Source of the DNA: Moraxellaceae bacterium
GTDB taxonomy: Bacteria; Pseudomonadota; Gammaproteobacteria; Pseudomonadales; Moraxellaceae
NCBI GenBank assembly: GCA_030146505.1
Contig: JASLCO010000158.1
Coordinates: 1 to 5,743 of the forward strand
DNA length: 5,743 nucleotides
Reading direction: 5' to 3'
Shown: positions 1 through 4,816 of the stretch, one piece after another
How the letters are laid out: each line of letters opens with the position of its first letter
How positions within the stretch are numbered: the first letter of the stretch is position 1
Program-made: the position numbers and the translations under genes
Notes under the pieces: model-generated
Seen by the model: the letters and a program-made list of their open reading frames with translations, nothing else
Databases searched by the model: none
Told to the model about the DNA's origin: nothing

Positions 1-1
1 C

Positions 2-652
2 ACGGTGAACGACATCATGGTGCCGCGTGGCGAGGTGCAGGGCATCAATATCGACGACGATATTGCCGACATCGAAAAGCTGCTGCGCCGCACCCAGCAC
101 ACCCGCCTGCCGATTTTCCGCGGCGAACTCAACGACTGCATAGGCATACTGCACGTACGCAACAGCACGCGCTTCCTCGGTAAGCCCGGCCTCACCAAGG
201 CGGAAATCCTGCAGTATGTGCGTGATCCCTATTTTGTGCCGGAAGGAACGCCGCTGCCCACGCAACTGGTGCAGTTCCAGAAGCTGAAGCGGCGCTTTGC
301 GCTGGTGGTGGACGAATACGGGGACGTACAGGGAATCGTCACCCTGGAAGCCATCCTTGAAGAAATCGTGGGCGAATTCACCACCAGCATCGGCGACAGC
401 CACAAGGAAATCCTGCGCCAGACCGACGGCTCCTGGATGATCGATGGCAGCACCAGCATCCGCGACATCAACCGCCTGCTGCACTGGCAATTGCCGGTGG
501 ACGGCCCGCGCACACTGAACGGGCTCATCATCGAAACCCTGGAAACGATTCCGGAATCGGCACTGTCCCTGAAAGTGGGCAACTACCGCATCGAGGTCCT
601 GCAGATCAAGGACAATGCGGTGAGATCAGCCCGGGTGATCCCGCCGGCGTGA
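2..652 (+). CDS. CNNM/HlyC-CorC family transporter, C-terminal part (CBS pair + CorC_HlyC domain), truncated at left edge
   Basis: The reading frame is open from the first bases of the window, so the gene starts upstream. 216 residues are visible. Two CBS repeats occupy roughly residues 4-60 and 75-126; the second carries the highly conserved block VVDEYGDVQGIVTLEAILEE followed by IVGEF. A CorC_HlyC domain follows at about 135-212 (DGSWMIDGS, LNGLIIETLETIP). The opening IMVPR and the PYFVPEGTPL stretch match proteins of the E. coli YfjD (CorB) type, which carry an N-terminal membrane DUF21/CNNM domain of about 200 residues; that half would lie off the window. Family members are inner-membrane proteins linked to magnesium/cobalt transport or tolerance, with cytosolic CBS domains as nucleotide/Mg sensors. 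Substrate cannot be read from this fragment. The alternative is a soluble CorC (YbeX) lacking the membrane domain, less likely from the sequence style. The next gene is convergent, with a 67-bp gap. Confidence 0.9.
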   Translation, partial: TVNDIMVPRGEVQGINIDDDIADIEKLLRRTQHTRLPIFRGELNDCIGILHVRNSTRFLGKPGLTKAEILQYVRDPYFVPEGTPLPTQLVQFQKLKRRFALVVDEYGDVQGIVTLEAILEEIVGEFTTSIGDSHKEILRQTDGSWMIDGSTSIRDINRLLHWQLPVDGPRTLNGLIIETLETIPESALSLKVGNYRIEVLQIKDNAVRSARVIPPA

Positions 653-653
653 A

Positions 654-676
654 TGCCATGGCTAGCCCGCATGGCA
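654..676. other. Small inverted repeat in the convergent gap (possible weak terminator)
   Basis: TGCCATG at 654-660 and CATGGCA at 670-676 form a perfect 7-bp stem with a 9-nt loop directly after the stop codon of the CNNM-family gene. There is no T-run after either arm, so it is not a canonical Rho-independent terminator. It is the only hairpin I see in the 67 bp between the two convergent stop codons. Confidence 0.25.
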
Positions 677-719
677 AACGCCGGAATACCTGCCGCTTTC
701 CCATCCATCACCCCACGCC

Positions 720-2312
720 TCAAGGCTGCCCGGCCAGCGCCTTCACCACAGCAGCATCCCGCTTGTAGACATCCGGCTTGAACGACACATAGCCATCATC
801 GCCAAGGTCCACCGTCCAGTAGGCCAGCAGGACGGGAATCTTGCGGGTCAGCGTGACATTGCGCGTCTGGCGTTCGTCGATCACCTTCTGCATGGCCCCG
901 CGATTCCATTTCTTGTCGTCGTCAAGAAGCAGCACGGCCAGTTCGTGGATGTTTTCCACGCGTATGCAGCCCGAGCTGGTCGCACGCTGGCTGTTGCTGA
1001 ACATTTCCTTGTGCGGCGTGTCGTGCAGATAGATCGAATAAGGATTTGGAAAACGTATGACCACTTCGCCCAGCGCGCCATCAGCGCCCGGCTCCTGGCG
1101 CAGGGTAATGTTGCCGGGACGGCTCCAGTTCACGCTGCCGGCAGGAATCTTCTGGCCGGCGGCGTTGTAGATGCCCAGATGGTTGCGTGCGAGGTAATCG
1201 GGGTTGCGCCGTATGGCAGGCAGCGCGTCCTCACGGAAAATCGTGGGCGGCACCACCCAGCCGGGACTCAGGGTGATATGGGTGATGACGGACTTGAACG
1301 CCGGCGTGGAGCGGTATTCCTTGCCGATCTGCACACGCGAATGCCATTTGACTTCACTGTCATGCATGTAGGCGATGCGATATCCCGCCAGGTCAACAAT
1401 CACGAAATCACCGCTGGTTTCATGCATGAACCAGCGCGCCCGCTCGAGATTGGCGCGCACCTGGGCAATGCGTTCGGCAACCGGCACATTGAGCACATCA
1501 CGTGTGCCGGGGCCGACCACGCCATCGGCATCCAGATAAGCTTCCTGCTGGAAGCGCTGCACGGCGGCCTTGAGCACCTCATCATAAAGCTCCGGCTGCG
1601 CCGGCACGCCATAAGGCAGCAGGCCGGCCCACTCCAGGCGCTCACGCAACAGCGGCACGCGCGCATCCCGCATGCCGGGCCTGAGCACGGGGCCGGCCGG
1701 CAGCTGCGGCCAGCCGCCGGCCAGAGCGACACTGCGCAAACGCGCCAGCGCCGTGCGCAAGGCGTTGTACTGCGGCAACGGCGGACGGGCTCGGTTGAAG
1801 ATGTCCTGCAGCGTATTGTTTTCGGCCGCCTCGCGGGCCGCATGCAGGCCCGTCTGCGGGTCCAGCTGGCGGGCATCGAAATTCCAGTGCGAATCCAGCC
1901 GCACAGGATCCACCTTGCCGTGGTAGAGATGCAGCAGCGCCAGCAGGTAGGCACGCGTTGCCACCATGTCACGCTCGGCCTGGTGCGCCGGGTCAGCGCC
2001 GACTTTCTGCGCCCGCTCCAGCAGGGAAAAGCCGTAATCATCGGGCGTGAGGCCGTCGGTATAGAGACCGGCCAATTGCGTCAACAGCACCTGGAAACGC
2101 GTCTCGTCCCATACCGGCTGCCACTGGCGCTCCTCGTAGAACTGCACCACGGCCTGCGGTATCGAGGTATCGGCCACGCGCAATGCTGCCTTGCTGCCGG
2201 CGTGGGGCCCGAGTTGCTGGCGAATGATGTCGGCGGCGGTTTCCGCACGCGCCATGCCGGCCACCAGCAACAGCAGCAGCAGGAAAAAAAAGCGGATCAT
2301 GGATTTGTGCAT
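720..2312 (-). CDS. YcbB/LdtD-type murein L,D-transpeptidase, exported
   Basis: A 530-residue protein that should build 3-3 meso-diaminopimelate cross-links in periplasmic peptidoglycan by a cysteine transpeptidase reaction. The start is chosen at 2312 because GGGAG lies 7 nt upstream and the product opens with a clear Sec signal peptide (MHKSMIRF, then FFLLLLLLVAG, cleavage likely after ARA at residue 23). The frame is open further upstream to 2480, but that extension would bury the signal peptide. Domain order: scaffold domain about 40-200; peptidoglycan-binding type-1 domain about 208-275 (RPGMRDARVPLLRERL, AVQRFQQ, DADGVVGPGT); YkuD catalytic domain about 302-465. Catalytic features are H430 in IYLHDTP and C449 in SSGCIRVEN. 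The tail YWTVDLGDDGYVSFKPDVYKRD is typical of the LdtD family, and total length is close to that of E. coli LdtD (about 600 aa). It is divergent from a second L,D-transpeptidase gene at 2556. No terminator is evident after its stop apart from the weak inverted repeat at 654-676. Confidence 0.93.
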   Translation of the reverse strand: MHKSMIRFFFLLLLLLVAGMARAETAADIIRQQLGPHAGSKAALRVADTSIPQAVVQFYEERQWQPVWDETRFQVLLTQLAGLYTDGLTPDDYGFSLLERAQKVGADPAHQAERDMVATRAYLLALLHLYHGKVDPVRLDSHWNFDARQLDPQTGLHAAREAAENNTLQDIFNRARPPLPQYNALRTALARLRSVALAGGWPQLPAGPVLRPGMRDARVPLLRERLEWAGLLPYGVPAQPELYDEVLKAAVQRFQQEAYLDADGVVGPGTRDVLNVPVAERIAQVRANLERARWFMHETSGDFVIVDLAGYRIAYMHDSEVKWHSRVQIGKEYRSTPAFKSVITHITLSPGWVVPPTIFREDALPAIRRNPDYLARNHLGIYNAAGQKIPAGSVNWSRPGNITLRQEPGADGALGEVVIRFPNPYSIYLHDTPHKEMFSNSQRATSSGCIRVENIHELAVLLLDDDKKWNRGAMQKVIDERQTRNVTLTRKIPVLLAYWTVDLGDDGYVSFKPDVYKRDAAVVKALAGQP

Positions 2313-2555
2313 CAGGCGGCTCCCGGCGTTCCGTTTCTGGATGATGCCTCTCTTGCTGGCACCTTTTACCGGATAACACGCTACCCCAACAGCAAGCCCG
2401 GCAGAAAACCAGGTTCGGAGAAATAACAAAAACCCGGCAACAGTGGGCACGGGCCACAACAATTCAAGAGCTGACAGCATCAGGCCGCGGTGCTACGGTG
2501 CGGCTTCCCCTGTTCAGCTGGCGATGGATTGCGGCCCTGCTCCCACGGTTTGCGC
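2313..2555. promoter_or_regulatory. Divergent intergenic region between two L,D-transpeptidase genes
   Basis: These 243 bp separate the start codons of two divergently transcribed peptidoglycan-enzyme genes, so both promoters should lie here. I found no -35/-10 pair good enough to assign in either direction and no obvious operator. The ribosome-binding site GGGAG of the left gene lies at 2320-2324 (minus strand). The frames of both neighbours stay open into this region, to 2480 on the minus strand and to a GTG at 2490 on the plus strand, which leaves some doubt about both starts. Confidence 0.45.
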
Positions 2556-3269
2556 ATGCGCCAGCGTTTCCGCTTTCCCCTCCTGTTTTGTTTTTGCACC
2601 GGACTGCTTGCCGGCAGCTTCTGTCTGCCCGCACTGGCAGCAGGTGCAACCGCAAGGGATATGGGCACGCTGGCCCGCCGCCTGCAGGCGACCGCACCCG
2701 ATGCCGACCCCGAGGTGATCGCACTGGCGCTGGAGGCCATGAGCTGCGCCCTGGCAGATGGCATGCCCGCCTCGCAACGGCTGGGCATCATTGATTATTC
2801 CCGGCCCTCCACCTCACCCCGGCTCTGGGTTTTCGACCTGGCCTCGGCAAGGCTGCTTTTCCACGAACTGGTCGCGCACGGCCGCAACAGCGGCGACAAC
2901 ATGACCCTGCATTTTTCCAATGCCATGAACAGCCGTGCCTCCAGCATCGGCCTCTTCCGCACTGCAGACACCTATCGTGGCAGCAACGGCTATTCCCTGC
3001 GCATGGATGGCCTGGAGCCCGGCGTGAACGACAAGGCCCGCGAGCGCGCCATCGTCATGCATGGGGCATCTTATGTGCGTGAGGACATGGCAGAGAAATA
3101 TGGCCGTATCGGCCGCAGTTGGGGTTGCCCGGCCGTACGCCAGGGCGTGGCGCGGCAGATCATCGACAGCATGAAAGGCGGCCAGTTCCTCTTTTCCTAT
3201 TATCCGGACAAGCAGTGGCTGGGCGCATCGCGCTATTTCAATTGCCCGCAGCGCACGGCAGTGCGCTGA
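2556..3269 (+). CDS. YkuD_2-type murein L,D-transpeptidase catalytic domain family protein, exported
   Basis: A 237-residue exported protein of the YkuD_2 family, predicted to act on peptidoglycan in the periplasm. The ATG at 2556 is preferred because it gives a standard signal peptide (MRQRFRF, then PLLFCFCTGLLAGSFCLPALA, cleavage likely after ALA at residue 28). No strong ribosome-binding site precedes it. An in-frame GTG at 2490 with AGG five bases upstream would add 22 residues before the signal and is the main alternative. The visible active-site pattern is H169 in IVMHGASYV and C191 in GRSWGCPAV, the His/Cys pair expected of this family. SRPSTSPRLWVFDLASARLL starts the catalytic fold at about residue 83, and MNSRASSIGLF follows. 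The family is much less studied than LdtD-type enzymes, so 3-3 cross-linking, lipoprotein anchoring or another peptidoglycan modification are all possible. The stop codon overlaps the target duplication of the small element that follows. Confidence 0.87.
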   Translation: MRQRFRFPLLFCFCTGLLAGSFCLPALAAGATARDMGTLARRLQATAPDADPEVIALALEAMSCALADGMPASQRLGIIDYSRPSTSPRLWVFDLASARLLFHELVAHGRNSGDNMTLHFSNAMNSRASSIGLFRTADTYRGSNGYSLRMDGLEPGVNDKARERAIVMHGASYVREDMAEKYGRIGRSWGCPAVRQGVARQIIDSMKGGQFLFSYYPDKQWLGASRYFNCPQRTAVR

Positions 3270-3270
3270 G
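3266..3270. repeat. Left copy of putative 5-bp target-site duplication (CTGAG)
   Basis: CTGAG abuts the left terminal inverted repeat of the element at 3271-3408 and is repeated exactly at 3409-3413. It includes the TGA stop of the upstream transpeptidase gene, so insertion left that gene intact. Confidence 0.6.
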
Positions 3271-3408
3271 AGCCTGTTCACGCTCTTCTGGATTAGAGCC
3301 AGACAAGGCAAAAACGCCCGAGGAAGCGCAGCTTACGGATGGTAAATGAGCATTCCGAGGGCGTTTTTAACGCCGTATGGCCGACAGCCAGGAGATCGCG
3401 AACAGGTT
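3271..3408. mobile_element. MITE-like palindromic element, 138 bp, non-coding
   Basis: The ends form 21-bp imperfect terminal inverted repeats: 3271-3291 matches the reverse complement of 3388-3408 at 17 of 21 positions, including CCTGTTC and CTGG. Inside is a second inverted pair, AAAAACGCCC at 3310-3319 and GGGCGTTTTT at 3359-3368, so the whole unit can fold into one long interrupted hairpin. It is flanked by a 5-bp direct repeat, CTGAG. It has no coding capacity for a transposase, so it would have to be moved in trans. These are the hallmarks of a miniature inverted-repeat element; a large REP/BIME-like palindromic repeat is the alternative. I do not recognise its parent insertion-sequence family, and only one copy is in this window. 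Confidence 0.7.
3310..3368. terminator. Probable bidirectional terminator inside the MITE-like element
   Basis: A 10-bp perfect outer stem (AAAAACGCCC / GGGCGTTTTT) encloses a further imperfect stem (GGAAGC..CTTAC against GTAAATGAGCATTCC). The hairpin ends in five T residues on each strand. It sits between the stop codons of two convergent genes and could terminate both. Its inner stem is interrupted, so efficiency is uncertain. Confidence 0.5.
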
Positions 3409-3413
3409 CTGAG
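3409..3413. repeat. Right copy of putative 5-bp target-site duplication (CTGAG)
   Basis: Exact repeat of 3266-3270, directly after the right terminal inverted repeat. Removing one copy plus the element gives an uninterrupted junction between the two convergent genes. Confidence 0.6.
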
Positions 3414-3421
3414 AAAACCCG

Positions 3422-4105
3422 TCAGGGAGCGTTGCGTGTATTGTTGCGGAATTCACGCGGAGAAACGCCAAACCAGCTGCGAAAAGCGCGGGTGAAATTG
3501 CTGAGGTCGGCAAAGCCCAGCGAATAGGCCACTTCCTTGATGGTGCGCTGGCTTTCCTGCAAATAGCGCCCGGCAAGATCGCGACGGGTATCGTTGAGCA
3601 GTTGGCGGAAAGAGGCTCCCTCTGCCGCCAGGCGTCGCTGCAGGGTACTGGGGCTGATACCCATGTGACGCGCCACGGTTTCCTTGTCGATATGGCCACT
3701 GGGCAGGCGCTGCACCATCTCCATCACCACGTCCATGGCAACATGCGGATGACTCATTTCTGCCACATAGCGCAGGATGACTTCGTCACGCTCGCCCAGG
3801 CCATCGCGCAGGATGCTGGTGAGCAGATCAGTCAAGGGGCGCATGCGCAGCGGCTTGGGCAAGTGGTAATGCGTGCCGGCGGCCGGATGATCGCCATAAC
3901 CCACCACCACTGCATGCACATGCCGGCGGAAACGCTCAAAAAAACCGCGATTGTCCGTATCCAGCACCACCACGTCGGCAGCAAGGTCAGGGCTGCAATT
4001 CCAGCGGCAACCCGTGCGATCACCCATGACAGCCATGAGGGAGTGAAAGAGTTCCTGGTCTGCTTCATTTTCAGACAGGAAAGCGATGTTTCTGAGCGAT
4101 GACAT
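3422..4105 (-). CDS. AraC-family transcriptional regulator with a short receiver-like N-terminal domain
   Basis: A 227-residue predicted cytoplasmic DNA-binding protein. The C-terminal half is a complete AraC/XylS double helix-turn-helix: first HTH about 139-160 (DKETVARHMGISPSTLQRRL), second about 188-217 (TIKEVAYSLGFADLSNFTRAFRSWFGVSPREF). Its style resembles regulators of the OruR/ArgR group, which normally carry a much longer N-terminal effector domain of 200 or so residues. Here the N-terminal roughly 98 residues look instead like a shortened response-regulator receiver: a first strand NIAFLSENEAD, a third strand VVVLDTD with D49 where the phospho-acceptor would sit, and LPKPLR with K84 where the conserved lysine would be. 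The usual acidic pair is only partly kept (S11-E12). No histidine kinase is next to it. The start ATG at 4105 has only a weak ribosome-binding site (AGG 10 nt upstream). A tandem operator of the type used by this class of HTH lies about 245-290 bp upstream. Targets and signal are unknown. Confidence 0.88.
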   Translation of the reverse strand: MSSLRNIAFLSENEADQELFHSLMAVMGDRTGCRWNCSPDLAADVVVLDTDNRGFFERFRRHVHAVVVGYGDHPAAGTHYHLPKPLRMRPLTDLLTSILRDGLGERDEVILRYVAEMSHPHVAMDVVMEMVQRLPSGHIDKETVARHMGISPSTLQRRLAAEGASFRQLLNDTRRDLAGRYLQESQRTIKEVAYSLGFADLSNFTRAFRSWFGVSPREFRNNTRNAP

Positions 4106-4236
4106 CCGCGTACAGCCTGTTGGTTTTGTTCTTAGTCGCCGTAATGCCTGCCGGGCGGGAGTGGCACGGCTACGCTGACATCCCTACCAGCAGCAATCCT
4201 CACGAGCACGACCCCAATGCCGTACAGGGTTGTGAA

Positions 4237-4292
4237 ATGCAGGCAGGAACCTGCATGAGCAAAGCATGCCCGCAAACACTGGCTCGCGGGCA
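4237..4292. other. Two perfect 7-bp inverted repeats in the upstream region of the araC-type gene
   Basis: ATGCAGG (4237-4243) pairs with CCTGCAT (4250-4256) across 6 nt. TGCCCGC (4267-4273) pairs with GCGGGCA (4286-4292) across 12 nt. If the regulator is transcribed from the proposed promoter near 4311-4338, both would be hairpins in its roughly 200-nt leader. Either could equally be a protein-binding palindrome or chance. Confidence 0.3.
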
Positions 4293-4310
4293 ACGCTAAA
4301 CCTTTTTCAA

Positions 4311-4338
4311 ATTAGTGGCTTAGCCTACACAGCAACAA
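4311..4338 (-). promoter_or_regulatory. Possible sigma-70-type promoter for the AraC-family gene
   Basis: On the minus strand TTGTTG (plus 4333-4338) and ACTAAT (plus 4311-4316) are separated by 16 nt; each matches its consensus at four positions. Transcription would start near 4304, leaving a leader of about 200 nt before the start codon. The tandem operator at 4350-4391 lies immediately upstream, as expected for activation or autoregulation. The match is modest and the call is tentative. Confidence 0.3.
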
Positions 4339-4349
4339 GCCGACCGGAT

Positions 4350-4391
4350 TGTCATCACAAGCCAAAAACTTGTCATTTCAAGGCAAGAGCG
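4350..4391 (+). promoter_or_regulatory. Tandem AraC-type operator: two TGTCAT-N8-AA-N5 repeats with a 21-bp period
   Basis: TGTCAT occurs at 4350-4355 and again at 4371-4376, exactly 21 bp apart. Each is followed after eight bases by AA (4364-4365 and 4385-4386). The spacers also agree in part: CAAG occurs at the same place in both, and each hexamer is preceded by T. A 21-bp direct repeat places both half-sites on one face of the helix, the usual arrangement for AraC-family proteins. The layout equals the half-site pattern described for Pseudomonas ArgR (TGTCGC-N8-AA-N5), an AraC-family protein with a related HTH. It lies upstream of the regulator gene at 3422-4105, its most likely binder. 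No convincing plus-strand gene lies downstream. Confidence 0.6.
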
Positions 4392-4762
4392 CCGTAAAAG
4401 CCGCAAGGCTGCAGGAACGTGATGCACTGCATTAAAAAGAGGCACGGCAAAATATCGCAATGACAAACGCCGCTTGCAGGAAATTTGCACAGCCTGTCGG
4501 TCGATTGCATTCTTTTTTCACGGACTGCGCAGCATGCACGCCAATGATGCATTCAGGATGTGCAGAGGAAAGACGGCACGCGCATCCGGCCTTAACCCTA
4601 CAAAAGAAGTGGGCTTTGATTCGCCGTATGCACGGCTGCATCTGAAATACCAGGGCCTGTCGCCCGGCCAATAGCCGGCCCCGAGCCGGAGCCCGGTGAC
4701 ATCCAATCGCTTTTGCCCCTACCGAAGGCTGAAAAGAAAAGCCGCCATATTCGACTCTCCAA
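4392..4762. other. Gene-poor intergenic stretch with no convincing gene
   Basis: About 370 bp between the tandem operator and the terminator. Short open frames exist on the plus strand (4460-4645 and 4474-4674) and on the minus strand, but none has a good ribosome-binding site, a recognisable domain or persuasive codon use. The last part of the 4474-4674 frame has an ordinary-looking composition, so a small or decayed gene is not excluded. I see no tRNA-like or other known RNA motif. A short non-coding transcript running rightward from the operator to the bidirectional terminator at 4763-4792 is possible but unsupported. Confidence 0.5.
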
Positions 4763-4792
4763 GAAAAAGCCCCGCTTTTGCGGGGCTTTTTC
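4763..4792. terminator. Rho-independent terminator, bidirectional
   Basis: GAAAAAGCCCCGC (4763-4775) and GCGGGGCTTTTTC (4780-4792) form a perfect 13-bp stem with a 4-nt loop, with a GC-rich core and a T-run on each strand. It begins 25 nt beyond the stop codon of the solute-binding protein gene on the minus strand and should terminate that transcript. Its symmetry would also stop rightward transcription from the intergenic region. Confidence 0.93.
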
Positions 4793-4816
4793 CAGATGAT
4801 ATCAGCAGGTAGCTGC

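Noticed and set aside
945..2426. 493-codon open frame on the plus strand, antisense to the LdtD-type gene
   Set aside because: It lies opposite a well-supported gene in GC-rich DNA, is rich in His, Arg and Gln, and shows no domain or signal sequence. It is a shadow of the minus-strand codon pattern.
2313..2480. N-terminal extension of the LdtD-type gene to an ATG at 2480
   Set aside because: It would place about 56 residues before a textbook signal peptide, while the start at 2312 has a GGGAG ribosome-binding site at good spacing.
2556..2640. Possible lipoprotein signal in the YkuD_2-type protein (cysteines in the hydrophobic segment)
   Set aside because: The residues before each cysteine do not fit a lipobox (for example GSF before C), and a normal ALA signal-peptidase I site follows.
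4086..4178. 30-codon plus-strand frame preceded by AGGA five bases upstream of its ATG
   Set aside because: It begins inside the 5' end of the AraC-family gene, is very short and has no recognisable features. The Shine-Dalgarno match is likely chance.
4099..4299. 66-codon plus-strand frame overlapping the start of the AraC-family gene, with a hydrophobic N-terminus
   Set aside because: No proper ribosome-binding site, no recognisable family, overlap with the divergent start codon, and an unremarkable composition after the first 20 residues.
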